DNA of 64,000 nt from CAVQUE01 sp046290435 (GCA_046290435.1 JBKAGO010000036.1:1-64000); one strand, 5' to 3'. Numbered from the stretch's first letter, positions 1-8,199 are shown. Numbers and translations: made by a program. Notes: a model not told the origin generated them from the sequence alone.

Positions 1-176
1 CCCAACTCGCCCGAACGGAGCGAGCGAAGCGACGCGAGTGAGGGCGAAACCCCCTCGGGTGAACGGAGAGACCGAGCGCAGCGAGGGAACGAGTGAACCC
101 GACGCCCCGCGGCGCCAGCCGCACCCAACTCGCCCGAACGGAGCGAGCGAAGCGACGCGAGTGAGGGCGAAACCCC
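1..176. repeat. GAGCGAAGCGA-type intergenic repeat, left copy
   Basis: Positions 1-53 and 123-176 are near-identical copies of one unit that opens CCCAACTCGCCCGAACGGAG and closes GTGAGGGCGAAACCCC. Between them lies a related stretch (GTGAACGGAGAGACCGAGCGCAGCGAGG). The same arrangement recurs in the same orientation at about 7425-7577. No coding sequence is supported here. The right end touches the stop codon of the Fpg-like gene. The origin of the repeat is unknown. Confidence 0.75.
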
Positions 177-1012
177 TACACCTGTGATTGTTCGCAGTAC
201 CAGGTCCACTCGCCGCTGAACTTGGACTTGACGATGGGGCGGCGGGAGCGGGGGCTCAGGGATCCGTCCTTGCGGTAGACGGAGTGGTGGTCCTGGTAGG
301 AGCCGGGTTCGCCGAAGGCGTCGACGTAGTGGCTGCCCTCGACGGTCGAGCCGCGGTACTTGACGGCGTCGTGGAGGGTCTCGACCAGCGCCCGATAGAG
401 GCGCCGGACCTCCTGGGTGGTGAGCGAGTCCGACCACCGGTCATAACGCAGGCCTGCCTGGAAGAGGATCTCGTCGGCGTACATCGGGCCGATGCCAATG
501 ATGAACTCGTCGTTGCAGATGAGGGTCTTGAGTTTGGTGTGGTGACTGTGCAGAGCCCGGCCGAAGTCGGTCCACGACATGGGTTCTTCGATGGGGTCGA
601 TACCGGTGGGCACGCTGTCTCCCAGGGAGTCGGGGAGCTCGTCGGTGCCCACGACCGCGACCTGGGCGTCGGCTTCCATGTCGACCAGACGGAGCTGGCC
701 GTGCTGGGTGAAGGTGATGACGAGTGCGGTGCGCTTGTGGACCTCGTCTTTGTTCGCGGTCCGGATCAGCTGCCCACCGGTCCCGAGGTCGATGAGCAGC
801 GTGTGGTCGGTGTCGAGGCCGATTGCGATGCGCATGCCGACGCGGCCGACACCGGTGATCTTGGCCTTGTCGGTGGCGGCGAGGAGCTTCGCTTTGCCCG
901 AGGCGGCCCCGACGGCGCGGGCGATGACCACGTCGACGTCTTTGATCTTCTTGGTGGTGATGTCTTTGTCAAGATCCCGCCGGATGGTCTCGATCTCGGG
1001 TAGCTCGATCAT
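176..1012 (-). CDS. Degenerate Fpg/Nei-family DNA glycosylase-like protein
   Basis: 278 residues, the usual length of formamidopyrimidine-DNA glycosylase (Fpg/MutM), and in the expected place after rnc. The fold is recognisable: N-terminal MIELPEIE, a helix-two-turn-helix region (GIGPMYADEILFQAG) and a C-terminal finger region. By eye against E. coli Fpg the functional residues are changed: catalytic Pro2 is Ile, Lys57 is Met, Asn168 of GIGN is Pro, the finger Arg258 is Glu, and three of the four zinc cysteines are Ser (only YCEQS keeps one). Glu3 and Glu6 remain. ATG overlaps the rnc stop as ATGA, so it is probably translationally coupled. It is unlikely to be a normal Fpg lyase. It may bind DNA, excise bases by another mechanism, or be inactive. 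Confidence 0.8.
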   Translation of the reverse strand: MIELPEIETIRRDLDKDITTKKIKDVDVVIARAVGAASGKAKLLAATDKAKITGVGRVGMRIAIGLDTDHTLLIDLGTGGQLIRTANKDEVHKRTALVITFTQHGQLRLVDMEADAQVAVVGTDELPDSLGDSVPTGIDPIEEPMSWTDFGRALHSHHTKLKTLICNDEFIIGIGPMYADEILFQAGLRYDRWSDSLTTQEVRRLYRALVETLHDAVKYRGSTVEGSHYVDAFGEPGSYQDHHSVYRKDGSLSPRSRRPIVKSKFSGEWTWYCEQSQV

Positions 1013-1764
1013 GGGGTCGCCTTCGTGGTGGTGGGGTCGGGGTCCGCGGCCCCGGAGGTGGCGCCGGCACTGGCGAGGTGTTCCCACGCCTCCCCGGCTG
1101 CGCCTTGTTCGGCTTCTTTCTTCGTACGGCCCTCGCCTCGACCGATCACTTCGCCGGCGATGGACACTGTGGCGAAGAAGTGCTTCTCGTGGTCGGGGCC
1201 GACCCCGGTTACGTCGTAGACGGGCGGTTGACAACCGTTCCCGGCGACGTGTTCCTGAAGTCGCGTCTTGTAGTCCTCGAGGCCCGGACGCCGGGCGGCG
1301 TACGCGATGCGGTCGGCGAAGCGATCCATGACGATGGCCGCGGCGGGCGCCCAGCCGCCATCGACGTAGACCGCGCCGATGACGGCTTCGAGGGCATCGG
1401 CGAGGATCGAGCTCTTGTGGCGACCGCCAGAGGACTCTTCGCCCTTGCCAAGCGAGATGGCGTCGCCGAGATCGAGCTCGCGGGCCACCGAGGCGAGCGA
1501 CACCGAGCTGACGACGTCGGAGCGCAACTTGGCCATCGAGCCTTCGGAGAGTTCGGGGTAGTGCGAGAAGATGTGGTCGGTCACCACGAGGCCGAGGACC
1601 GAATCGCCGAGGAACTCGAGGCGTTCGTTGGATTCGACGTCGCCGTTCTCGGCGCACCAGCTGCGGTGGCGCAGGGCGGTCTCGATCAGTTCGGCGTTGG
1701 CGAAGTGGTGACCGATGCGGTCGCAGAGGGCATCGGCGGCGGCCGCGGTGTGCAGGGCGATCAG
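1009..1764 (-). CDS. rnc: Ribonuclease III
   Basis: Cleaves double-stranded RNA in rRNA and mRNA processing. The RNase III signature NERLEFLGDSVLG lies near residues 46-58, the second acidic catalytic patch (ILADALEAVIGAVYVDGG) near residue 115, and a double-stranded-RNA-binding domain fills the last 80 residues. No ATG, GTG or TTG in this frame lies upstream of the conserved signature. The first plausible start is CTG at 1764, which overlaps the acpP stop codon (CTGA); another CTG is at 1755. The GTG at 1587 would delete the catalytic signature and is rejected. This gives 251 residues, normal for the family. It sits between acpP and the Fpg-like gene in a minus-strand operon. Confidence 0.92.
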   Translation of the reverse strand: MIALHTAAAADALCDRIGHHFANAELIETALRHRSWCAENGDVESNERLEFLGDSVLGLVVTDHIFSHYPELSEGSMAKLRSDVVSSVSLASVARELDLGDAISLGKGEESSGGRHKSSILADALEAVIGAVYVDGGWAPAAAIVMDRFADRIAYAARRPGLEDYKTRLQEHVAGNGCQPPVYDVTGVGPDHEKHFFATVSIAGEVIGRGEGRTKKEAEQGAAGEAWEHLASAGATSGAADPDPTTTKATP

Positions 1765-2051
1765 CCCAGCCGGGCGTGCACGTAGTCGACGGCGTCGCGC
1801 ACGGTCTTGAGGTCCTCGAGGTCCTCGTCGTCGATCCGGAACCCGACCGAACGCTCGCTGAGCTCTTCTTCGATGGCCTCGACCAACTCGATGAGGGCGA
1901 GGGAGTCGGCGTCGAGATCATCGACGAACGAGTCGCCCTCGGCGATGGAGTCGGGTTCGATCTCGAGGATCTCTGCGAGGCGCTCCTGGACGAGCGTCAC
2001 GATGGCCGCCCGGTCGAGGGGGCCTTGTTCGACGTGGGTTTCAGCCGGCAC
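1761..2051 (-). CDS. acpP: Acyl carrier protein
   Basis: 96 residues. Carries growing acyl chains on a 4'-phosphopantetheine arm in fatty acid synthesis. The arm attaches to the serine of DLDADSLALIEL (residue 50), inside the typical acidic four-helix fold. The start is GTG at 2051, chosen because AGGAGG lies five bases upstream and the downstream sequence is collinear with ACPs; there is no suitable ATG. It lies after plsX and before rnc, the classic plsX-acpP-rnc order, although fabD, fabH and fabF are not between them here. The N-terminal extension of about 15 residues is longer than in E. coli ACP. Confidence 0.93.
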   Translation of the reverse strand: MPAETHVEQGPLDRAAIVTLVQERLAEILEIEPDSIAEGDSFVDDLDADSLALIELVEAIEEELSERSVGFRIDDEDLEDLKTVRDAVDYVHARLG

Positions 2052-2139
2052 GCACGCCTCCTGGGGGTCATCACGAACGACAGCAGCGGCGGAGTATAGC
2101 GCGTTCGCTGCTCGTGAGCTTGTGAAACGGCCCGCGAAT

Positions 2140-3147
2140 TCAACCGGCGTCGGGGGCGAGGGCAGCGCGCAGGTGACCGACGTGGTCGTTGGCCGCCAGC
2201 TCGGCGGCGACGGCGATGGCGTTGCGGATGGCGACCGCAGACGACGAACCGTGACTGATGATGCAGACGCCCTTGAGCCCCAACAGCGCCGCCCCGCCGA
2301 TGGTGTCGGGATCGAGCGTCGCGTAGAGCGGCAGGAGGTCCGGGGCCAGCAGGCGTGCCCCCTCACGGGCGTCGTCGGACGCGTCGAAGGCCCCGAGCAG
2401 CGCGTTGACGATGGCCTTGGCGACGCCTTCGGCGGTCTTGAGCGCCACGTTGCCGGTGAATCCGTCGGTGACGATGACATGCGCTTCTTCGCCCATGAGA
2501 TCCCGACCCTCGACGTTGCCGACGAAGGTCGCACCCGACCGCTGCTGCCAGGCCGTGTCGCCCAGGAGCTCGAAAGCCTCCTTGACCAGGGGCGATCCCT
2601 TGCCGGCCTCTTCACCGATGGACAGCAGCCCGACCCGGGGGTCGTCGATGCCGAAGCGGTCGCGGGCGTAGATGGCGCCCATCTCGGCGAACTGCACCAG
2701 CATCTCGGCGCTGCACTCGGCATTGGCGCCGGCGTCGAGCAGGACGTTGCGCCGGGTCGAACCAGGGATGGGCATCGGCGTGGCGATGGCCGGCCGCGAA
2801 ACCCCTGGCAGGCGTCCCATCCGCAACAGCGCCGAAGCCATCGTGGCACCGGTGTTGCCAGCGCTGACCATGGCACAGGCGCGCCCATCGCGCACGGCCT
2901 CGGCAGCGCGCACGAGCGAAGAGTCCTTCATGCGGCGGACGCTGGCGCCGGGGTCGGCGTCCATGGCGATGACTTCCGACGCCTCGATGATCTCGAAGTC
3001 GTCGACGCCGGCCAGGGCATCGGGGCGCCCGACGAGGGTGACCGCGAAGCCGTCGGCGGCCGCGAGACGGGCACCCGCGATGATCTCGTCGGGTGCGTGA
3101 TCGCCACCCATGGCGTCGAGGGCGACCGGCAGCGGTGACGAACTCAT
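2140..3147 (-). CDS. plsX: Phosphate acyltransferase PlsX
   Basis: 335 residues. Converts acyl-ACP and phosphate to acyl-phosphate, the acyl donor for PlsY in phospholipid synthesis. Family hallmarks include VALDAMGGDHAPDEIIAGA at the N-terminus, SAGNTGATMASALLRMGR in the middle, LLDAGANAECSAEML and VTDGFTGNVALKTAEG. The ATG at 3147 starts the protein directly before the conserved MGGDH region. It lies between rpmF and acpP, 88 bases before acpP, so acyl-phosphate production and the acyl carrier are made together. Membrane-associated cytosolic enzyme. Confidence 0.96.
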   Translation of the reverse strand: MSSSPLPVALDAMGGDHAPDEIIAGARLAAADGFAVTLVGRPDALAGVDDFEIIEASEVIAMDADPGASVRRMKDSSLVRAAEAVRDGRACAMVSAGNTGATMASALLRMGRLPGVSRPAIATPMPIPGSTRRNVLLDAGANAECSAEMLVQFAEMGAIYARDRFGIDDPRVGLLSIGEEAGKGSPLVKEAFELLGDTAWQQRSGATFVGNVEGRDLMGEEAHVIVTDGFTGNVALKTAEGVAKAIVNALLGAFDASDDAREGARLLAPDLLPLYATLDPDTIGGAALLGLKGVCIISHGSSSAVAIRNAIAVAAELAANDHVGHLRAALAPDAG

Positions 3148-3208
3148 CGGGCGCTGCAGATCGTCGGGACGCACATCTCGGTGGTGGGCGCGAGACCGTC
3201 GGCGGTGC

Positions 3209-3388
3209 TCAATCGAGGTCGATGGCGACGCGGCCGTCGTACCAGCCGCAGGACCCGCACACGTGGTGGGGGCGGCGGGCCGCCCCGCAGCGGCTGCAGC
3301 GGCTGAGCGACGGGGCGCCCAGGGTCCACGCCGAGGATCGGCGGCTGCGGCTCTTGGCCTTGGAGGTCTTCTTCTTCGGAACAGCCAT
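3209..3388 (-). CDS. rpmF: 50S ribosomal protein L32
   Basis: 59 residues. The opening MAVPKKKTSKAKSRSRR is the standard L32 N-terminus. Two CxxC pairs (CSRCG and CGSCG) form the zinc ribbon, so this is the zinc-binding form and not the cysteine-free paralogue made under zinc starvation. It lies between yceD and plsX, the conserved yceD-rpmF-plsX order in many bacteria. Very basic and part of the large ribosomal subunit. Confidence 0.97.
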   Translation of the reverse strand: MAVPKKKTSKAKSRSRRSSAWTLGAPSLSRCSRCGAARRPHHVCGSCGWYDGRVAIDLD

Positions 3389-3518
3389 GTCAGGTCCAGA
3401 ACTCGTTCGGGTCCGCGACACCCCGGCCGGGGCGCGCACGCAAGCATCCGAGGTTATCCGGTGCGAGCAAATGTGAGGCCACGTGAGACGAAGAACGTTC
3501 GCGGCGTACAGCAGCAGC

Positions 3519-4091
3519 TCAGCGGTCGTCGAAGCGCAGCGCGTCGAGAGCCGCCCATCGGGGATCGCCCACCGGCTCCTGCTCGGCATCGCCATCGGCG
3601 TCGTCGACGCCACCCACGATCGAAGGGAACCGCTCGGGATCGGGCCCACCGCAGTCCTCGTCGCACAACGGCGCCAGCGGCAACGACAACAACATCTGCT
3701 CGCGCACCATCGGGGCGAGATCGACGACGTCACCCTCGAGCGCGTACGTCTCGCCGTCGACGGGTCGCCGTTCGTAGATCTCGGCCACGTCGATGGTGGT
3801 GACGCCTTCGGCTTCGCCGAGGCACCGGCGACAGTCGCCACGCCATGGGGCGCTCAAGCTGCCGGTGACCGAAAGCGAATCCGACATCGACTCGACCACG
3901 AGCGCCCCGACGACACGCGAGGCCTCGACCACGCTGTTCGCGAGATCGTCGAAACGCAGATCGACCTCGACGGGGCAGGTGTCGCCGGGCCGGCGCAACA
4001 ACAGCGCGACGTCGACCTCGAGCCGCGGCCCGCCGCGTCCCTTCCCTGCCCGGGCGTTGCGCCCGGACGGCTCAGTGGGTCCCGTAGCCAT
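3519..4091 (-). CDS. yceD: YceD family (DUF177) protein
   Basis: 190 residues. Family members sit beside rpmF; they are linked to 23S rRNA maturation or accumulation, with the biochemical role incompletely known. Seen here: a central beta-rich domain, the CRRCL motif typical of actinobacterial members (APWRGDCRRCLGEAEG) and a second pair (LCDEDCGG) in the acidic C-terminal half, which may bind metal. The ATG at 4091 overlaps the end of the DivIVA-like gene by 20 bases; upstream in-frame extension is low-complexity arginine-rich sequence and is rejected. Co-transcribed with rpmF 130 bases downstream. Confidence 0.85.
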   Translation of the reverse strand: MATGPTEPSGRNARAGKGRGGPRLEVDVALLLRRPGDTCPVEVDLRFDDLANSVVEASRVVGALVVESMSDSLSVTGSLSAPWRGDCRRCLGEAEGVTTIDVAEIYERRPVDGETYALEGDVVDLAPMVREQMLLSLPLAPLCDEDCGGPDPERFPSIVGGVDDADGDAEQEPVGDPRWAALDALRFDDR

Positions 4092-4677
4092 CGTCTTGGT
4101 CGTAGAACCCGCCCACGGGCTCCTCCGGCGCCGGCGGCGGGTTCGCCTCCGACACCAGATCGGCGAGCGGGTCACCCTGGAGACGGCTCCGACCATCGGT
4201 CACGACCTTCAGGGTCTTCTCGAGCACCGCCTCGAAGCTCGCGAGGCGCTGGTCGCAGAAGTCCTCGGCCTCGTGTTTGAGGCGACGGGCCTCGGCCTCG
4301 GCGCCATCGACGATGCGTCGGGCCCGGGCCTCGGCGGCCTTGACCACCTCGGTGCGAGCGACCATGGCCTCGGCCCGACCGGCGGCCTGGTCGATGATGT
4401 CATCGCCCTCGCGACGCACCCGGGCCAGGAAGTCCTCACGTTCCTTCAGCAGCCAACGGGCCGCCCGGAGCTCGTCCGGGAGACGCTCGGAGACCTCGTA
4501 CAGCAGATCGAGCACCTCGTCCTTGTTGATCATCGACGACGCCGACAGCGGCACCGGCCGCGCGGCCTCGATCAGATCGATGAGCTGACGGACGACACGT
4601 TCCACCTGCGGAACCTCATAGGGCGAGCCGCCCGGATCCGCGGCGGGTTCGACACCGCTGTCGAGATCGTCGCTCAT
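4072..4677 (-). CDS. DivIVA/SepIVA-like coiled-coil protein
   Basis: 201 residues. The position between coaD and yceD matches the mycobacterial septum factor SepIVA (DivIVA-domain). A predicted long coiled coil spans about residues 60-160, rich in Ala, Glu and Arg (for example ERLPDELRAARWLLKEREDFLARV). The N-terminal 20 residues are acidic and proline/glycine rich, and the C-terminal tail ends in a flexible GGFYDQDDGYGTH segment. A role in septum or cell-envelope organisation is inference from family and synteny. The start ATG at 4677 overlaps the coaD stop as ATGA, so translation is probably coupled. Confidence 0.75.
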   Translation of the reverse strand: MSDDLDSGVEPAADPGGSPYEVPQVERVVRQLIDLIEAARPVPLSASSMINKDEVLDLLYEVSERLPDELRAARWLLKEREDFLARVRREGDDIIDQAAGRAEAMVARTEVVKAAEARARRIVDGAEAEARRLKHEAEDFCDQRLASFEAVLEKTLKVVTDGRSRLQGDPLADLVSEANPPPAPEEPVGGFYDQDDGYGTH

Positions 4678-5156
4678 GAGATCCCCCTCTTCGCGGCGAG
4701 CCGCAAGGCGACCGGCTCGGGCACCATCGAGGCCACATCCTCGCCCTGGGCATGGATCTCGCGGATGTAGCGACTCGACACGAACGCATGCTCGGGCCGC
4801 GTGGGCACGAGCACCGTGTCGATCCCGCTGACGTGATTGTTGGTCTGGGCCATCTGCATCTCCGAATCCAGGTCGGTGCCGCTGCGTACCCCCTTGACGA
4901 TGACATCGGCTCCGAGCGCCTCCGCAGCCTGGATGACCAGGCCCGGAGCGCTCGCCGTCGTCACATTCGCCAGCGAGGCGAAGGTCTCGGCCAGCATCGC
5001 CTCGCGCTCGGCGAGGGTGAAGTAGCCATCGGTCTTCTCGCGGTTGTACATGGCCACGACGACCACCTCGTCGAAACAGCGGGACGCGGCTTCGACGATG
5101 GACACATGGCCGATGTGAACGGGATCGAAGGACCCCGGATAGAGAGCGCGGGTCAC
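4674..5156 (-). CDS. coaD: Pantetheine-phosphate adenylyltransferase
   Basis: 160 residues, the normal length. Transfers AMP from ATP to 4'-phosphopantetheine, the penultimate step of coenzyme A synthesis. The nucleotidyltransferase motif ALYPGSFDPVHIGH is at residues 4-17, and the C-terminal VSSRYIREI matches the ISSTxIR motif that binds ATP. The GTG start at 5156 overlaps the rsmD stop (GTGA), which fixes the start; upstream in-frame sequence belongs to rsmD. Supplies CoA and, indirectly, the prosthetic group of the ACP encoded in the same operon. Confidence 0.96.
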   Translation of the reverse strand: MTRALYPGSFDPVHIGHVSIVEAASRCFDEVVVVAMYNREKTDGYFTLAEREAMLAETFASLANVTTASAPGLVIQAAEALGADVIVKGVRSGTDLDSEMQMAQTNNHVSGIDTVLVPTRPEHAFVSSRYIREIHAQGEDVASMVPEPVALRLAAKRGIS

Positions 5157-5734
5157 GTCGGGTTGTCCTCCTGGTCTGCGGGAGCCCCTCCCCGCATCGG
5201 TCGAGCACCGTCTCCGCGCCGCGCGATGGTCACCACGGTACCCGCATAGCGCTGTTGCTTCAGCACCGCCCACGGCTCGCCCGGCTCGACCGCACGATCG
5301 GACTCGACGACCACCGCCTCCACGCCCCGCTCCGCCAACACCTCCAGCAGGTCCGGCCAGGCATCGAACGCATACGGCGGATCGCACAACGCGACGTCGA
5401 TTCCATCGAGCGTGCGAGCCAGCGCGACACCATCGCCACGGTGCACGCGGGCCCGAGCGGCGAAACCGAACGTCGCCAGATTGCTCTCGACCACCGTGAC
5501 CGCCCGCCGGTCGCTGTCCGCGAACACCACCCGCGCTGCGCCGCGCGACAAGGCCTCGAGCCCCAGCGCGCCCGACCCGGCGAACAGATCGGCCATCACA
5601 CGGTCCTCGACCAGCCCGTGACTGGTCAACGAATTGAAGATCGCCTCACGGACCCGATCCATCGTGGGCCGCACATCGACACCCTCGACCGACGCGATCC
5701 GGCGACCACGGGCCTCTCCGGCGACGATACGCAT
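5153..5734 (-). CDS. rsmD: 16S rRNA (guanine(966)-N2)-methyltransferase RsmD
   Basis: 193 residues. Methylates G966 of 16S rRNA using S-adenosylmethionine. Motifs: N-terminal RIVAGEARGRRI, then RPTMDRVREAIFNSL, the SAM-binding loop DLFAGSGALGLEALSRGA and the catalytic DPPY (LCDPPYAFD). First gene of the minus-strand cluster running to the Fpg-like gene; several downstream junctions overlap by 4 bases. The ATG at 5734 precedes the conserved RIVAGE directly. An 80-bp gap separates it from the divergent zinc-ribbon gene, so a promoter probably lies there. Confidence 0.95.
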   Translation of the reverse strand: MRIVAGEARGRRIASVEGVDVRPTMDRVREAIFNSLTSHGLVEDRVMADLFAGSGALGLEALSRGAARVVFADSDRRAVTVVESNLATFGFAARARVHRGDGVALARTLDGIDVALCDPPYAFDAWPDLLEVLAERGVEAVVVESDRAVEPGEPWAVLKQQRYAGTVVTIARRGDGARPMRGGAPADQEDNPT

Positions 5735-5813
5735 GGCGGGCGACGATACTGGCAGGCACGGCGCCAGCGACAGCGTCGATGGTCGAGACCCGGCCCTCTG
5801 CGAGGAGAATCCC

Positions 5814-5987
5814 ATGAGCGACCGACCCGGACTCGAACTCCCCGAACACATCATCTGCGTCGACTGCGGCGGCCGATGCCACCTCGCCTCCTACCCACCC
5901 CACGAGGGCTGGCAACCCGGCGACATCGTCTTCTACCGCTGCGAGGACTGCCGCGACCGCTGGGACATCGAGATACCTCTCGACTAG
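5814..5987 (+). CDS. Small zinc-ribbon protein
   Basis: 57 residues starting MSDRPGLELPEHIICVDC. Two cysteine groups (CVDCGGRCH and CEDCRDRW) separated by about 30 residues look like a rubredoxin-type or zinc-ribbon metal site. GAGGAG lies about 6 bases before the ATG, a good ribosome site that supports a real gene. It is divergent from rsmD and followed directly by the tandem repeat array. The function is not recognised. Confidence 0.75.
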   Translation: MSDRPGLELPEHIICVDCGGRCHLASYPPHEGWQPGDIVFYRCEDCRDRWDIEIPLD

Positions 5988-5999
5988 AGCCGGCTCTGA

Positions 6000-7215
6000 A
6001 CTTCTGGGCCGGCTCGTCTCCGGCTCCCACGCGCCGGGATCCACTGGTCTGTGGTCGTCTCATCTCCAGTCCGGGACGCACGTCGCCGGCTGGGTGTCGG
6101 CGGGCTGCGCAGCAGCGGCGACTCGCCGAGACGGCTCGGGGGTACCCAAGCGACCCACCGGGGTGCCCAGCCGTCTCGGGTGCGGCGAGAACGCCGACGT
6201 GTGTCCATGGCCGCCGCGGCCCGGCGCACGCGGTACTTCTGGGCCGGCTCGTCTCCGGCGGGCACGCGCCGGGATCCACCGGTCTGTGGTCGTCGCAACC
6301 CGTTTCCGGGACGCACGTCGCCGGCCGGTGTCGGCGGGCTGCGCAGCAGCGGCGACTCGCCGAGACGGCTCGGGGTACCCAAGCGACCGACGGGATACCC
6401 AGCCGTCTCGGATCGGCGAGCACGCCGACCTTCCCAGGTCCGGCCGCCCGGTGGATCGTCCGGGGCCTGGTCAGCCCGGTAACGCGGTACTTCGGGCCGG
6501 CTCGCTGGCGCCCCGCGCCTGGATCACCGGTCTGTGGTCCGCACCCGTTTCGGGACGCACGCGCCGGCCGGTGGCGGGCTGCGCAGCAGGCGACTCGCCG
6601 AGACGGCTCGGGGTGCCAAGGGACCCACCGGATACCCAGCCCTCGGGAGCGGCTCGAGCCGACGGGTCCTGGCCGCCGGCCTCGGCTGGGTCTCCCAGGG
6701 CGCGCTGGCCCGGCCGCTCCCGGACCTGGTCAGCCCTGGACACGGTGCTTCGGCTGCGGCGGCACGCCGGGATCCTCCGGCTCGTGTCTCATCCCGCTTC
6801 CGGACGCACGCGCCGGCCGGTGTCCGGCTGCGCAGCAGCGGCGACACGCCGAGACGGCACGGGGGTACCCAAGCGACCCACCGGGATACCCAGCCGTCTC
6901 GGGATCGGCGAGCACGCCGACCTTCTCCATGGCTGGTCAGCCCGGTGGAGCGGTCCGGGGCCTGGTCAGCCCGGTACACGCGGTACTTCTGGGCCGGCTC
7001 GTCTCCGGCGTGCACGCGCCGGGATCCACCGACCCGTGGTCGTCTGACCCCCGCTTCCGGACGCACGTCGCCGGCCGGGTGTCGGCGGGCTGCGCAGCAG
7101 CGGCGACACGCCGAGACGGCACGGGGGTACCCAAGCGACCCACCGGGATACCCAGCCGTCTCGGGAGAAGCGACAACGCCGACGGCTGCCGCCCGCGCTG
7201 GTCAGCCCGGTGGAA
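6000..7215. repeat. Tandem array of five ~240-bp repeat units
   Basis: Units begin near 6000, 6235, 6489, 6747 and 6985 (spacings 235-258 bases). Units 1, 2 and 5 open ACTTCTGGGCCGGCTCGTCT; units 3 and 4 are degraded. Each contains GGCGGGCTGCGCAGCA followed by an inverted repeat (CCGAGACGGCT ... AGCCGTCTCGG, in unit 1 at about 6125-6179). Single copies in the opposite orientation lie at about 25399-25699, 31370-31699 and 38520-38727. All frames stay open for long stretches because of GC content, but no frame gives a protein-like sequence. No gene is called here. Confidence 0.8.
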
Positions 7216-7424
7216 TGGTCCCGGGGCGCCGCTACCCGGCAGGAGAAGCCCCAACAGCCGCGGGGGCCTGGGGGCCGCCAGCGAGGGGGGTCTGGGGGGA
7301 CGGCCTCCGGCGGTCCCCCCAGCGTCTGCCGAGCTCGCCAGCGGCGGCTTGCCGTCGCTGCCAGAGACAGAGCCTCGGTCGGCAGACGAAGAACAGCGCG
7401 GCGTCAGCCGCTCCGATCATTCTC
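7216..7424. other. Intergenic segment with strong hairpins
   Basis: No gene seen. A G/C-rich hairpin with arms TGGGGGGAC and GTCCCCCCA lies near 7293-7321. A second inverted repeat has arms CGTCTGCCGA (from about 7322) and TCGGCAGACG (ending near 7388). These could terminate transcription in either direction or be remains of a repeat. There is no T-tract. Confidence 0.5.
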
Positions 7425-7577
7425 GGGTGAACGGAGAGACCGAGCGCAGCGAGGGAACGAGAGAACCCGACGCCACGCGGCGCCAGCCGCACCCAACTCG
7501 CCCGAACGGAGCGAGGGAGCGAAGCGACCGACGCGAGTGAGGGCGAAACCCCGAGCGACGCGAGTGAGGGCGAAAAC
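7425..7577. repeat. GAGCGAAGCGA-type intergenic repeat, right copy
   Basis: Direct-repeat partner of positions 1-176: the same GTGAACGGAGAGACCGAGCG block, then CCCAACTCGCCCGAACGGAG, then a duplicated GCGACGCGAGTGAGGGCGAAA ending. It reaches the stop codon of the GNAT gene. The two copies bracket the 7.2-kb rnc-rsmD segment and the tandem array. Confidence 0.75.
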
Positions 7578-7578
7578 C

Positions 7579-8199
7579 TCAGCGTGGGGTGCGCCACATG
7601 AGGGTCATGGTGGCTGCACTGTCGGGGGTGGTGAGGGTGCCGGTCTCGGCGAAACCGAGACGGTGGTAGAAGGGGACGTTTCTCGGGTTCGACGACTCGA
7701 GATAGGCGGGCAGGCCCTCGGCGTCGCAGCGGGCCAGCACGGGGGCCAGGATCGCTGCGCCGGCTCCGGTGCCCTGGTGCTCGGGCATCGTGCCCACGGC
7801 CGCCAGGTACCAGTGCGGCTCGGCGGGATGAGCCTCGCCGATGCGGGCGAAGAAGCCGAACACCTCCTCGGCACGATCGCCGACCAGACCGGCGACGACC
7901 TCGACGAACCGGTCCCGGGCCGCCGGATCGGGTTCGGGCGATTCGAACACCGGCGCCCGCCACAGTGCGGCGGTCGACGACGCGGGGCTCAGCCACACCT
8001 CGGCGCCGGCACGCTGCATCGACAGCATCAGCTCCCACCAGGTGTGCAGCGACCGCACATGCGCCGCCGCACCCGGGAACACCCAGTGCATCACCGGATC
8101 GCCGGTGAAGGCAGACGTCAACACATCGACTGCGACGGCCACCGACCCGGTGTCGGCGAGATCCACGAGGCGGGGCGTCGACGGCTGGGGTTCGGTCAC
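7579..8199 (-). CDS. GNAT family N-acetyltransferase
   Basis: 206 residues. The acetyl-CoA-binding motif A is visible as VGTMPEHQGTGAGAAIL at about residues 134-150, followed by AYLESSNPRNVPFYHRLGF, the typical motif B and end of a GNAT domain. The N-terminal half (TSAFTGDPVMHWVFP) is the form common in actinobacterial GNATs of unknown substrate. The GTG start overlaps the recG stop (GTGA), so it is read after recG. Substrate unknown. Confidence 0.88.
   Translation of the reverse strand: MTEPQPSTPRLVDLADTGSVAVAVDVLTSAFTGDPVMHWVFPGAAAHVRSLHTWWELMLSMQRAGAEVWLSPASSTAALWRAPVFESPEPDPAARDRFVEVVAGLVGDRAEEVFGFFARIGEAHPAEPHWYLAAVGTMPEHQGTGAGAAILAPVLARCDAEGLPAYLESSNPRNVPFYHRLGFAETGTLTTPDSAATMTLMWRTPR

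Noticed and set aside
6000..7215. CRISPR array or protein-repeat gene
   Set aside because: Units are about 240 bp with no short constant repeats and unique spacers, and there is no cas gene. No reading frame stays in phase over the units.
5255..7540. 761-codon open frame on the plus strand across rsmD and the repeat array
   Set aside because: It is antisense to rsmD and then runs through non-coding repeats. The translation is Arg/Pro/Gly-rich with no domain and no ribosome site.
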